Shown in pieces: positions 8,596-17,136 of a stretch of 64,000 bases of DNA (position 1 is the first letter of the stretch; every line of letters starts with the position of its first letter). Made by a program: the position numbers and the translations under genes. Origin of the DNA: CAVSRC01 sp963798195 (GTDB taxonomy: Bacteria > Pseudomonadota > Alphaproteobacteria > Rhizobiales > Kaistiaceae); the NCBI GenBank assembly GCA_963798195.1, contig CAWCSF010000008.1, positions 62,001 to 126,000 of the forward strand, in the 5' to 3' direction. The notes beneath the pieces are model-generated. The model was not told where the DNA came from and searched no databases. It saw nothing but the letters and a program-made list of their open reading frames with translations.

Positions 8596-9798
8596 TCAGA
8601 ACGCGGCGATTCCTGTGATGGCCCGGCCGAGGATGAGGGCGTGGATGTCGTGGGTGCCCTCGTAGGTGTTGACGGTCTCCAGGTTCACCATGTGGCGGAT
8701 GACGTGGAATTCGTCGGCGATGCCGTTGCCGCCGTGCATGTCGCGTGCCGTCCGTGCGATGTCGAGCGCCTTGCCGCAATTGTTGCGCTTGATCAGGCTC
8801 ACCATCTCCGGGGCTGCCGCGCCTTCGTCGAACAGGCGACCGACGCGGAGCGCCGCCTGAAGGCCGAGCGCGATCTCGGTCTGCATGTCGGCGAGCTTCT
8901 TCTGGATAAGCTGGTTGGCGGCAAGCGGCCGGCCGAACTGCTTGCGATCGAGCACGTAGGTGCGCGCCCGGTGCCAGCAGTCTTCCGCCGCGCCCATCGT
9001 GCCCCATGCGATGCCGTAGCGGGCGCGGTTGAGGCAGCCGAACGGACCGCCCAGACCCGACGCGTTGGGCAGCAGGTTCTCTTCCGGCACGACGACGCCG
9101 TCCATGACGATCTCGCCGGTGAGCGAAGCCCGCAGTGAGACCTTGCCCTCGATCTTCGGGGTGGACAGGCCCTTCATCCCACGCTCGAGGATGAAGCCGC
9201 GGATCGCATTGTCGTGCGCAGCAGACTTCGCCCAGACCACCATAACGTCGGCGATCGGTGAATTGGTGATCCAGGTCTTGGCTCCGGTCAGCCGGTAGCC
9301 GTCGGCGACCTTCTCTGCGCGTGTCGTCATGCCGCCGGGGTCGGAGCCATGGTCGGGTTCGGTCAGGCCGAAGCAGCCGACGATTTCGCCGGTCGCGAGT
9401 TTCGGCAGGTATTTCTTGCGCTGTGCCTCGCTGCCATAGGCGTTGATCGGATGCATGACGAGAGACGACTGCACGCTCATCGCCGAACGGTAGCCGGAGT
9501 CGACGCGCTCGACCTCGCGGGCAATCAGCCCATACGTCACGTAGGACGCGCCAGCCCCACCATAGTCCTCCGGGATGGTGCAGCCGAGAAAACCGAGTTC
9601 TCCCATCTCGTTCATGATCTCGCGGTCGAAGCGATCCTCGCGGAAGGCCGTCAACACGCGCGGCAGCAGCCGCCCTTGTGAATAATCGCGGGCGGCGTCC
9701 CTCACCATCCGCTCCTCTTCGTCGAGTTGCCCTTCGAAGACGAGAGGATCGGCCCAGTCAAAGGCGGGGCGGGAGGCTGACACGGCGGTTCCTTCCAT
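8596..9798 (-). CDS. gcdH: Glutaryl-CoA dehydrogenase
   Basis: This flavoenzyme oxidises and decarboxylates glutaryl-CoA to crotonyl-CoA in lysine, hydroxylysine and tryptophan breakdown. The 400-residue chain is a complete acyl-CoA dehydrogenase: N-terminal helical domain (IPEDYGGAGASYVTYGLIAR), middle beta domain (CFGLTEPDHGSDPGGM, TGAKTWITNSP) and C-terminal domain. The catalytic Glu is in NTYEGTHDIHALILGRAITG, and that closing signature separates GcdH from other family members. The start at 9798 gives MEGTAVSASRPAFDW; a further upstream ATG would add nine residues. It stands alone with no pathway partners nearby. Confidence 0.9.
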   Translation of the reverse strand: MEGTAVSASRPAFDWADPLVFEGQLDEEERMVRDAARDYSQGRLLPRVLTAFREDRFDREIMNEMGELGFLGCTIPEDYGGAGASYVTYGLIAREVERVDSGYRSAMSVQSSLVMHPINAYGSEAQRKKYLPKLATGEIVGCFGLTEPDHGSDPGGMTTRAEKVADGYRLTGAKTWITNSPIADVMVVWAKSAAHDNAIRGFILERGMKGLSTPKIEGKVSLRASLTGEIVMDGVVVPEENLLPNASGLGGPFGCLNRARYGIAWGTMGAAEDCWHRARTYVLDRKQFGRPLAANQLIQKKLADMQTEIALGLQAALRVGRLFDEGAAAPEMVSLIKRNNCGKALDIARTARDMHGGNGIADEFHVIRHMVNLETVNTYEGTHDIHALILGRAITGIAAF

Positions 9799-9978
9799 CC
9801 GGCATGCCCGGCCGGTCACTGGCACGGGATGAGTGAGCCGAGCATAGCGGCCGGGAAGGGGGCGCCGCTAGGTGTCCTCGTCAACAAGCAGTGCGTCGAA
9901 TTGTGGCGCAGGCGAAGTGCCGAATGGTGCGAGGGTGCCGTCGCTGGCATAGTGGTTTGATGACGAGGCCGTCCTCGT

Positions 9979-10950
9979 TCAAAGACCGGCCGCCGGCTTC
10001 TGACGGAAACTGTATGTGGAATCCAGCCGCTGGCGCAGATAGTCGGCGCCACTCACCGGCGGATAGCGCGCCGGCCGATCGGCGGAAACGCACGTCGGCA
10101 GGCAGGCGATTTCAGCGTCCGGATTGGGATCGAGGAAGAACGCGACGGAATAGCGCTCCTTGCCGCCGCGATTGACCACGCGGTGCGGCGTTGAGACGTA
10201 CACGTCGTTGGTCCAGCGCATCAGGCAATCGCCGATGTTGCACACGAAAGCGCCAGGGATATGCGGTGCTGCGATCCAGCCGCCGTTGCGCCGCTTCACC
10301 TCAAGCCCCCCGACCTCGTCGGTCAGCAGCAGCGTGATGTCGCCATAGTCGGTATGTTCGCCGGCGCCGATCTGGCCAGCCGCGGCAGTCTGCGGCTGCG
10401 GCGGATAGTGCAAAAGGCGAAGCGTCGCCATGGGCTGGTCGAGCTTATCCTCGAAGTAGCTCGGCGGCAGGCCGAGATCGACAGCGATTGCCGAATGGAG
10501 CTTTCGGCCCACGGCCCAGACCGCATCGAAGTAGCCAAGCATCGTGTCCCGCCATCCCGGAAGGGATGGCCACAAATTCACGCCGCGGAAGGGCTCGCCA
10601 GCCACAACGCGCGCGTCATCGGGAGGCAGGTCGAGGCCGATGTTGAACGCTTCCTTCAGGTCGGCCGGCTTGGTCGGGTCAAGACTCTCGCCTTTCATCG
10701 CAACGTAGCCGCGATTGTGTGGGGAAAGCGTGATCGACTGTTTCCCCTTTTCCGCTTCGTCCAGAGCGAAGAACCGCGCAAACTCCGTGAAGATCCCGCT
10801 CAAACGCTCCGGCGTGATTCCGTGTCCGGTCAGGTAGAAAAAGCCAACTCCCCGCGCCGCCCGGCCTAATTCGGTGGCAAGGGCCTCTAGCGCACCCGGT
10901 TCGCCGGTTCGCAGCGCACTCATGTCGAGGATCGGCAGAGATTCAGTCAT
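9979..10950 (-). CDS. Fe(II)/2-oxoglutarate-dependent oxygenase, isopenicillin N synthase family
   Basis: A 323-residue cytoplasmic oxygenase. The N-terminal DIOX_N region (PILDMSALRTGE, GVGFFYLTGHGI) is followed by the jelly-roll core. The iron facial triad is HTD in GAGEHTDYGDITLL and His in STPHRVVN, with the 2-oxoglutarate-binding Arg and Ser in RYSVAFFLDP. The start at 10950 has a strong ribosome site (GGGAGGAATT). The substrate cannot be read from the sequence; relatives act on diverse small molecules and none of the neighbours helps. Confidence 0.85.
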   Translation of the reverse strand: MTESLPILDMSALRTGEPGALEALATELGRAARGVGFFYLTGHGITPERLSGIFTEFARFFALDEAEKGKQSITLSPHNRGYVAMKGESLDPTKPADLKEAFNIGLDLPPDDARVVAGEPFRGVNLWPSLPGWRDTMLGYFDAVWAVGRKLHSAIAVDLGLPPSYFEDKLDQPMATLRLLHYPPQPQTAAAGQIGAGEHTDYGDITLLLTDEVGGLEVKRRNGGWIAAPHIPGAFVCNIGDCLMRWTNDVYVSTPHRVVNRGGKERYSVAFFLDPNPDAEIACLPTCVSADRPARYPPVSGADYLRQRLDSTYSFRQKPAAGL

Positions 10951-11090
10951 CGGCAATTCCTCCCAGGTACGCTTGCCGAGCAAATTACGCGCCAACGCAT
11001 CGGTCAGGAAGGCGGGATGGAACCCACGGCCGGCCTCGACCGTTGATTGTCAGCATCTTCAGGCGCGACGGAAGGGGCAACGCACCGCTC

Positions 11091-12047
11091 ATGCGGATTG
11101 CCGTCATCCTTAACAAGTCTGCCGGCAGTCTCGTGGGGCGTGAAAGCCTTGCCGACGGCGTGGCGGACGCGTTTGCAAAGGTTGGTCTGGACGTGCGCCT
11201 TTTTGGCGAGGAGCACGGCGACCTTACCGAACGGCTGACAGCTGCCCGGGATTCCGGCGTGGACGTGATTGCGGTCGGCGGTGGCGACGGCACGATTGCC
11301 GGTGCCGCGCAGGTTCTGCTCGGCAGCGACACGGCGCTGGCGATCCTTCCGCTCGGCACGATGAACCTCATGGCGCGCGATCTCGATATTCCGCTGGAGC
11401 TGGAGGCAGCTATCGCCGCCATTGCCAATGGGGAAGTCCGAGGCATCGACGTCGGTTCGGTGAACGGTCACGTATTCCTGTGTAATTCGGTGCTGGGAAT
11501 CGCCGCTGTCCTTCAGCGCCAGCGCGAGCGCGACCGTGGCACGCCGAGCGCGGCTCGCTGGTGGCGTCTCTCCATCGCGACGTTAAAGGCGTTGGTGCGC
11601 TATCGGCCGCGGCGACTGCGCGTCCATTTCGCCCAACGCACCAGCCGTATCAACACGAAGGCGCTGGTCATCGCCGTCAACGCCTACGACCCGGCGGCGC
11701 AGCAGCTCTTTCGCCGCGCACATCTCGATGCCGGCGAACTGGTGCTCTACGCACCGGACAATCTGACTCCGGGCCGGATGGTCGGACTGGTCTTCGGGCT
11801 TCTCGTCGGCCGCACGCCCGATAGCATCGGCATAGAGACGCACCGCTCGCCGCGCCTTGCCGTGACCAGCCGTCACAAGCGGATCCGCGTGATGAACGAT
11901 GGCGAACTGCGCCTTCTGCACGGTCCGCTGCGTTACCGGGTGCATCACAAGGCGCTGAAAGTGGTCGTGCCGGCGAAGACGGAAGCTTCCTCGCAAGCGC
12001 GTCCAGTCAACGAAGAGTCGCCGCCTCCGCTCGAGCCGGTGCCGTGA
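11091..12047 (+). CDS. Diacylglycerol kinase-like lipid kinase
   Basis: A 318-residue member of the DAGK/YegS family, which phosphorylates lipid hydroxyl groups. The nucleotide-binding signature AVGGGDGTIAGAAQ is at about residues 60-73, followed by LPLGTMNLMARDLDIP, both typical of the catalytic domain. A C-terminal beta domain follows. The start ATG 11091 (MRIAVILNKSAG) matches the family N-terminus better than the upstream TTG. The stop overlaps the phosphoesterase start as GTGA, so the two are probably co-translated and may share a lipid or phosphate substrate. Confidence 0.85.
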   Translation: MRIAVILNKSAGSLVGRESLADGVADAFAKVGLDVRLFGEEHGDLTERLTAARDSGVDVIAVGGGDGTIAGAAQVLLGSDTALAILPLGTMNLMARDLDIPLELEAAIAAIANGEVRGIDVGSVNGHVFLCNSVLGIAAVLQRQRERDRGTPSAARWWRLSIATLKALVRYRPRRLRVHFAQRTSRINTKALVIAVNAYDPAAQQLFRRAHLDAGELVLYAPDNLTPGRMVGLVFGLLVGRTPDSIGIETHRSPRLAVTSRHKRIRVMNDGELRLLHGPLRYRVHHKALKVVVPAKTEASSQARPVNEESPPPLEPVP

Positions 12048-12853
12048 GCCGTATCGTCCATATCTCCGACCTGCATTTCGGCCGAACCGATGAAGCGGTC
12101 GTCGAGGCGCTGGTCGCTGACATCAACCGGCAGCCGCCGGACCTCGTCGTCGTCAGCGGCGACCTCACGCTGCGCGCCCGCCGTGCGGAGTTTCGCGAGG
12201 CGCGAGCCTTTCTCGACCGGCTGGCAGCGCCGTTTCTCGCCGTCCCGGGCAACCACGATATTTCGTCCTATCGGATGGTGGAGCGTTTTGCCTTTCCGTA
12301 CCGGCGCTGGAAGACCTTCGTTTCCCCCGAGATCGAGCCGGTCTGGCAGGACGACCGCACGGCGGTGATCGGGCTGAACACGGCGCGCCGCATGGGGCTG
12401 CACTGGAACTGGTCGCATGGCCGCGTGAACCGCCGGCAGATCGAGCGCATCGGGCGGCAGATCGCGGCGCTGCCCGACTCGCTCCTGCGCATCGTCGTCG
12501 CGCATCACCCGTTCATGCCACCGGAGCAGGCCGCCGACACGCGCCTCGTCGGCCGCGCGCGCAGGGCCATTGCCGCTTTCTCCGGCTACGGCGTCGACCT
12601 CATCCTGGCCGGCCATCTCCACCGCGGCTATCGCCGGGCGTTGAAGCGCGACGAGTTCCCGGATGCGCCATCGCCTGCTCCGGGCGCGCACGCGGCCCTC
12701 CACGTGATTCATGCTTCCACCGCCACGTCGACCCGGCTGCGCGACGAGCCGAACGCCTACAACGTGATCGAGGTGAGCAAGGGCCCCGTAACACTCGAAG
12801 TCCGCCTCTGGGACGGCGCGGCGTGGACCGGGCAGGGCGCCGCTCCACTCTGA
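12044..12853 (+). CDS. Calcineurin-like metallophosphoesterase
   Basis: A 269-residue soluble hydrolase with a dinuclear metal centre. All metal-binding motifs are visible in order: DLHFGR near residue 8, SGDLTLRAR, PGNHD, AHHPF and AGHLHRGY. It begins with GTG overlapping the lipid kinase stop. Relatives act on cyclic nucleotides, UDP-diacylglucosamine or other phosphodiesters; the substrate is not evident. The pairing with a lipid kinase suggests phospholipid or phosphate metabolism, but that is inference. Confidence 0.85.
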   Translation: MSRIVHISDLHFGRTDEAVVEALVADINRQPPDLVVVSGDLTLRARRAEFREARAFLDRLAAPFLAVPGNHDISSYRMVERFAFPYRRWKTFVSPEIEPVWQDDRTAVIGLNTARRMGLHWNWSHGRVNRRQIERIGRQIAALPDSLLRIVVAHHPFMPPEQAADTRLVGRARRAIAAFSGYGVDLILAGHLHRGYRRALKRDEFPDAPSPAPGAHAALHVIHASTATSTRLRDEPNAYNVIEVSKGPVTLEVRLWDGAAWTGQGAAPL

Positions 12854-12959
12854 ATGGCAGGCGGGTTGTTTCCCGTAGCGGTCATATCGGGAATACCTCT
12901 CGGGGCAGCGCCTCGATAGCCTGCTATGATCCGCCCGTTGTCTCGCGGGGAGAACTCTG

Positions 12960-13673
12960 GTGGCGACGTTCGGCTTGATCCATGGCGCCTGGCATGGCGC
13001 CTGGTGCTGGAAGCATCTGCTCCCCGAACTGGAGGCGCTCGGTCACACGGCGCTGACGGTCGATCTTCCGATCGAAGATATCGCCACGACACCCACCGAT
13101 TGGGCGCGCACGGCGGCTGATGGTTTCGATGGCGGCGAACCGCCGATCGTCGTCGGCCACTCGATGGCGGGTATCGTTGCGCCGCTGGTTGCCGACATCA
13201 TTCCGGTGCGCGGGCTGATCTATCTCTCGGCGCTGATCCGTCGCCCCGGGTTCAGTTGCGCTGATGATCGCGAGGCCGGGCTGAACAACGACCTCAACCC
13301 GCCCGGCTTCGCCGACGACGTGCAGCGCGATGCGGCCGGCATGACCTATTTTCAGACGCTCGAGGCGGCGACCCGCGATTTCTATCACGACTGCCGGCCG
13401 GCCGACGCAGCCTGGGCCTTCCCGCAGCTCCGCAAGCAGAAGGGCTACTGGTCCGACCGCTCGCCGCAGGCTGCGTGGCCTTCGGTTCCGGCAGTCTCTG
13501 TCGTCTGCATCGATGACCGCGCCATCAATCCCGTCTGGCAGCGCCGTGTCGCGCGCGATTGGCTGGGAGTCCAGCCGATCGACTTCCCGAGTGCGCATTC
13601 GCCCTTCATGGCGAAGCCGAAGGAGTTCGCTGCGCTGCTTGACGGTCTGGCGCGCGGCGTCTTTGCCGCGTAA
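12960..13673 (+). CDS. Alpha/beta-fold hydrolase
   Basis: A 237-residue hydrolase read from GTG 12960 (upstream GGGGAGAAC). The oxyanion-hole motif HGAWHGAWCW lies at the N-terminus, the nucleophile Ser in VVGHSMAGI, the acid Asp in VVCIDDRAI, and the catalytic His in PSAHSPFMA near the end. The pattern resembles plant methylesterase and EstC-type esterases. The natural ester or amide substrate is unknown. It is not in an evident operon. Confidence 0.8.
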   Translation: MATFGLIHGAWHGAWCWKHLLPELEALGHTALTVDLPIEDIATTPTDWARTAADGFDGGEPPIVVGHSMAGIVAPLVADIIPVRGLIYLSALIRRPGFSCADDREAGLNNDLNPPGFADDVQRDAAGMTYFQTLEAATRDFYHDCRPADAAWAFPQLRKQKGYWSDRSPQAAWPSVPAVSVVCIDDRAINPVWQRRVARDWLGVQPIDFPSAHSPFMAKPKEFAALLDGLARGVFAA

Positions 13674-13713
13674 AGGTGCGCCACCGAAAACGGATGCAGG
13701 ACGCCGCCACCTG

Positions 13714-13890
13714 ATGAGCACCGATGACAACAAGTACAAATCGCCCAAGAATCGCAAGAAGCCGGCGGTGGTGAAGCACGTCGCCGTCTCGCCAGAGGCA
13801 AGGGCGGCCTACGAGACGCTGGTCCGCGAGCGTGACGAGCGCGATCGCACCTACGCCAAGCACCTCGCGCCCGAAAAGCGCGACCGCTAG
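13714..13890 (+). CDS. Small basic hypothetical protein
   Basis: A 58-residue highly charged protein beginning MSTDDNKYKSPKNRKKP and ending in a helical Arg/Glu/Asp-rich segment (LVRERDERDRTYAKHL). There is no signal peptide, membrane segment or known motif. It lies 40 bases after the alpha/beta hydrolase on the same strand and ends 17 bases before the convergent cytochrome gene. The reading frame is plausible but the ribosome site is weak. The N-terminal Lys-rich tail could contact nucleic acid, which is a guess. Confidence 0.55.
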   Translation: MSTDDNKYKSPKNRKKPAVVKHVAVSPEARAAYETLVRERDERDRTYAKHLAPEKRDR

Positions 13891-13907
13891 TCGGCAAGAG
13901 CCGGCTG

Positions 13908-14753
13908 CTATTGCGACGGTGGTCCAGGCGGGCGCGGCTGTCCGGTGACGAAGGCGGCGACGTCCCACGCCTGCTGTACGGTCAGGATCGGCTGCTGATA
14001 CGTGATGCCGCGCGGCATGTTGGCGCGGATAAACGCGGCGGCGAGGTGGATATCGGCCATGCCTGCGGCCGCGTTGAAGGAATTATCGCCCCATAGCGGC
14101 GGGATCGAATAGCCGATATCAGGCGGTGTCCTTCGCTGGCCCTGGCCGTCGGCGCCATGGCACCGCGTGCAGGTCGAACTGAACACGGTCGCGCCACGCG
14201 CCGCATCGGGCGTCTCGGCCGGCGGTGGAACCGGCAGCATGCCCATCCCCGCGACGCGAACGCCTTCCGGTGTGCCGGCGCCGACATACTGGATGTAAGC
14301 AATCAGCGCGTTCATCTCGCGGCTGTCTTCCGGCATCGGCTTGCCATTCATGCTGCGAATCATGCAGCCGTTGATGCGATCGCGGAGCGTCTCGACTTTG
14401 TCGCTGACCATCATCGGATAGGTCGCGAAGGTCGAGACGTAGGGTCCCGCGAATTTCTGCAAGCCCGCATTGAGATGGCAGTTCGTGCAGGCGAGGTCGT
14501 TGCCGGCGAATCGCATGCTGGCGTCCGACGCCTCCGGGCCGATGTGCTGCGCCGTGTTGAGGACCAGGTCGTAGCCGTAGCGGATGAGGTCGTTCCCGGG
14601 CGAAGCCGGCAGCTTCACAGGATCGCGGAAAGCGTACCAATCCTTCCAGTACCCGGAGAACAACAGGCTGCCACCCGCGCCGGCAGCGACGCCGACGACT
14701 AGCGCCGCCAGCGCGAATACGAAGGTGCCGCGTTTCCCGCCCAGTCCCGCCAT
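13908..14753 (-). CDS. Diheme c-type cytochrome, thiosulfate dehydrogenase (TsdA)-like
   Basis: A 281-residue protein anchored by an uncleaved N-terminal helix (FVFALAALVVGVAAGAGGSLL, about residues 11-31). It has two heme sites, CTNCH at 89-93 and CTRCH at 195-199. The spacing and flanks (RFAGNDLACTNCHLNAGLQK, RINGCMIRSMNGKPM, IPPLWGDNSFN, WDVAAFVTGQPRP) match TsdA-type thiosulfate dehydrogenases, which join two thiosulfates into tetrathionate. Cys130 in RINGC is a candidate for the unusual cysteine heme ligand of that family. No sox genes are nearby. A general electron-transfer role remains possible. Confidence 0.75.
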   Translation of the reverse strand: MAGLGGKRGTFVFALAALVVGVAAGAGGSLLFSGYWKDWYAFRDPVKLPASPGNDLIRYGYDLVLNTAQHIGPEASDASMRFAGNDLACTNCHLNAGLQKFAGPYVSTFATYPMMVSDKVETLRDRINGCMIRSMNGKPMPEDSREMNALIAYIQYVGAGTPEGVRVAGMGMLPVPPPAETPDAARGATVFSSTCTRCHGADGQGQRRTPPDIGYSIPPLWGDNSFNAAAGMADIHLAAAFIRANMPRGITYQQPILTVQQAWDVAAFVTGQPRPPGPPSQ

Positions 14754-14878
14754 AAGGGGACGTTAGCGGAAAGGGTGTTCGCCGCAAATGGCCTTATGGT
14801 GCTCGTTTCTCCTGTTCCCAAACGGCAGGCTTTTCGTTAGGTAGCCGTGCCCGCTGAAGCCGAAGGAACCGCAAAAAC

Positions 14879-16297
14879 GTGATTGTTCCTGTCATTCTTT
14901 GCGGCGGCGCCGGCCTTCGCCTGTGGCCGGTTTCGCGAGAGGACACGCCGAAGCCGTTCCTGCCGCTCGTGGATGGTGCATCAACGTTCGCGCTGACGCT
15001 GAAGCGGATCAGCGATTCGTCCCTCTACGCACCTCCGGTCATCATCGCTGGTGCCGATCAGCGGCACCAGATCGAAACGGCCCTCGCCGACGCCGGGATT
15101 ACCGCGACACTTCTGCTTGAGCCCTCGGGCCGCGACACCGCGCCGGCAATCGCCGCTGCGGCTGCCTTCGCCGCGGCGTCCGATCCGGGTGCGGTCCTGT
15201 TGGTGCTTGCGGCCGATCACGTCATTCGCGATGTCGACGCTTTCGGCAATACCGTACGCACGGCGCTGCCGGCGGCGAACGCGGGGCGCATCGTCGTGTT
15301 CGGCGTCAAGCCAATCAGCCCCGCCACCGGCTACGGCTACATCCGACCGGGCGAGGCATCGACCGAACGCGGCACCCGCGCCGTCGCGGCCTTCGTCGAG
15401 AAGCCGGATCTCGGCCGTGCCGGGCAGTTTGTCGCCGACGGCTATCTCTGGAACAGCGGCATCTTCCAGATGCGCGCTGCCACTGCCCTCGACGAACTGT
15501 CGGCGCACGCCCCAGAGGTCGCGAAGGCGGCAAAGGCAGCCATCGCGATGGCCGCGAAAGACGGAAGCGTGGTGCGTCTCGATGCCGACGCGTTCGCCGC
15601 CGCTCCGAAGGTATCCTTCGACCACGCCGTCATGGAGAAGACGGCGCATGCCGCCGTGGTCGATGCGAACTTCGACTGGACCGACCTCGGCACATGGCAG
15701 GCGGTCTGGGAGGCCGCTGGCCGCGACGCCGACGGCAATGTCGCCATCGGCGATGCCGTGCTGGTCAACGCAAAGAACTCGTATGTCAGCACGACGCGGC
15801 CCAAGGTCGGCGTCGTCGGCATCAGCGATGCCGTCGTCGTGGCGACCGACGATGCGGTGCTCGTCACCACCCGCGCCAACGCCGACCGGGTAAAAGACCT
15901 CGCCGCCGCGATACAGGCCTCGCCCGAAGCGGTCTATGGCGATTTCGCCCGTCACTACCGGCCCTGGGGCTATTACCAGTCGATCGACCAGGGCAAGCGC
16001 CATCAGGTCAAGCGCATCGTGGTCAAGCCGGGTGCGCGGCTGTCGCTCCAGAAACATGCCCACCGCGCCGAACACTGGACCGTGGTCGAGGGGCTCGCCG
16101 AGGTCACCGTCGGAATGGAGCGCGACGCGCTCAAGGTGACGCCGGTCAGGGAGAACGAGTCGATTCACATTCCCAAGGGCGCCATCCACCGCATGGCCAA
16201 TCCGGGCAAGACGCCGATGGTGCTGATCGAAGTGCAGGTCGGCGACTATCTCGGCGAGGACGACATCGTCCGGCTCGAAGACGACTACGGCCGGTGA
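14879..16297 (+). CDS. xanB: Mannose-1-phosphate guanylyltransferase / mannose-6-phosphate isomerase
   Basis: A bifunctional enzyme making GDP-mannose for surface polysaccharide. The 472 residues hold an N-terminal nucleotidyltransferase (LCGGAGLRLWPVSRED near residue 7, VEKPD near residue 170) and a C-terminal cupin isomerase domain (RPWGYYQSID, KPGARLSLQKHAHRAEHW, HIPKGAIHRMANPG). The start is GTG 14879 with GAAGGAACC upstream. It stands alone, with no other polysaccharide genes in the window. NudK at 26 kb can degrade GDP-mannose, but the link is only by substrate. Confidence 0.92.
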   Translation: MIVPVILCGGAGLRLWPVSREDTPKPFLPLVDGASTFALTLKRISDSSLYAPPVIIAGADQRHQIETALADAGITATLLLEPSGRDTAPAIAAAAAFAAASDPGAVLLVLAADHVIRDVDAFGNTVRTALPAANAGRIVVFGVKPISPATGYGYIRPGEASTERGTRAVAAFVEKPDLGRAGQFVADGYLWNSGIFQMRAATALDELSAHAPEVAKAAKAAIAMAAKDGSVVRLDADAFAAAPKVSFDHAVMEKTAHAAVVDANFDWTDLGTWQAVWEAAGRDADGNVAIGDAVLVNAKNSYVSTTRPKVGVVGISDAVVVATDDAVLVTTRANADRVKDLAAAIQASPEAVYGDFARHYRPWGYYQSIDQGKRHQVKRIVVKPGARLSLQKHAHRAEHWTVVEGLAEVTVGMERDALKVTPVRENESIHIPKGAIHRMANPGKTPMVLIEVQVGDYLGEDDIVRLEDDYGR

Positions 16298-16432
16298 CCG
16301 CGGAGCCCGAGCGTTCCATGCTTACAGTCCTGGTTCTTGCGGGTTCGTCGTCGCTGACCGTCGCCAGCATAGCCCCTTCTCGGCAGGGTGCTCCACCAGA
16401 CCCGCGACTTCCCGGTGGGGCCGCGCTGCCCC

Positions 16433-16891
16433 CTATTGGCGCGCCGTCACGACCATGCGTGCGTTGTAGCAGCGCTTGCCAAACAGGAAGATGCAGACGT
16501 CGCACGCGATGCCCGCACCTTCGCTGAAATAGCTGCAATTGTGCACCGAGCGCACGCGCCAGCTCTGCACCTGGCATCGCATGCCGCCATAGTCGAAGGC
16601 GAGTTGCCCGTCGTTGTCGGGCAACGGCGCTGCCGTCTCGCGCATATAGGCGGAGACCACGAAAGGTATGCGCGTGCGGTTGGCGATGTAGCTGCCTTCG
16701 CAGCTTCCGAACATCTCGCCCTTGGCCTTGTTCTCGCCGCCGCTGCAGCGATTGACTGAAAGGGCGGTGACGGAGCGCGACTGTGCCGAGCAGCTGATGA
16801 CGCCGGCGCGGAAAAGTTCGCCGGCCGTCGTTGGCCAGGTCATCAGGAGGGTCGCCACCACCGCCAGGATGGCGATCAGTTTCGTGCGCAT
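16433..16891 (-). CDS. Secreted cysteine-rich hypothetical protein
   Basis: A 152-residue protein from ATG 16889-16891 with a signal peptide (MRTKLIAILAVVATLLMTWP, cleavage near TTAGELF). The mature part has eight or more cysteines (VISCSAQ, NRCSGG, GSCEGSY, MRCQV, HNCSYF, ACDVCIF, KRCYN), suggesting a disulfide-bonded periplasmic fold. I do not recognise the family. It is transcribed divergently from preT. A longer upstream reading frame is rejected because it would bury the signal peptide. Confidence 0.65.
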   Translation of the reverse strand: MRTKLIAILAVVATLLMTWPTTAGELFRAGVISCSAQSRSVTALSVNRCSGGENKAKGEMFGSCEGSYIANRTRIPFVVSAYMRETAAPLPDNDGQLAFDYGGMRCQVQSWRVRSVHNCSYFSEGAGIACDVCIFLFGKRCYNARMVVTARQ

Positions 16892-17071
16892 CGTTGCCTC
16901 GATGATTCCACGGAACTGCGAACGCCGGAAGAAATAGCCCGTCCGCGGCCGGTTGTCACGTTGGCCGGCCCCTTCGCGGTCCGTGACGCAAGCGAGAGAA
17001 GGCGTGGCAGTCGTGCGCAAGAAGTCAGCGGGGCTGTGCCGGTTTTCGCGCCTTGACGCTCTCTCTGGAAT

Positions 17072-17087
17072 TTGTCCAAATGATCAA
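17072..17087. promoter_or_regulatory. Candidate RutR operator upstream of preTA (degenerate)
   Basis: TTGTCCA-AA-TGATCAA is an interrupted palindrome matching 12 of 14 half-site positions of the E. coli RutR consensus TTGACCA-NN-TGGTCAA. It lies 50 bases before the preT ATG. It uses the same AA spacer as the stronger site at 28571. A RutR homologue is encoded at 27796. Confidence 0.7.
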
Positions 17088-17136
17088 AGAGTGAGGCTGC
17101 GGCAAGGGGGCTGCGTTGCTCGGAAGAGGGGAGAGC

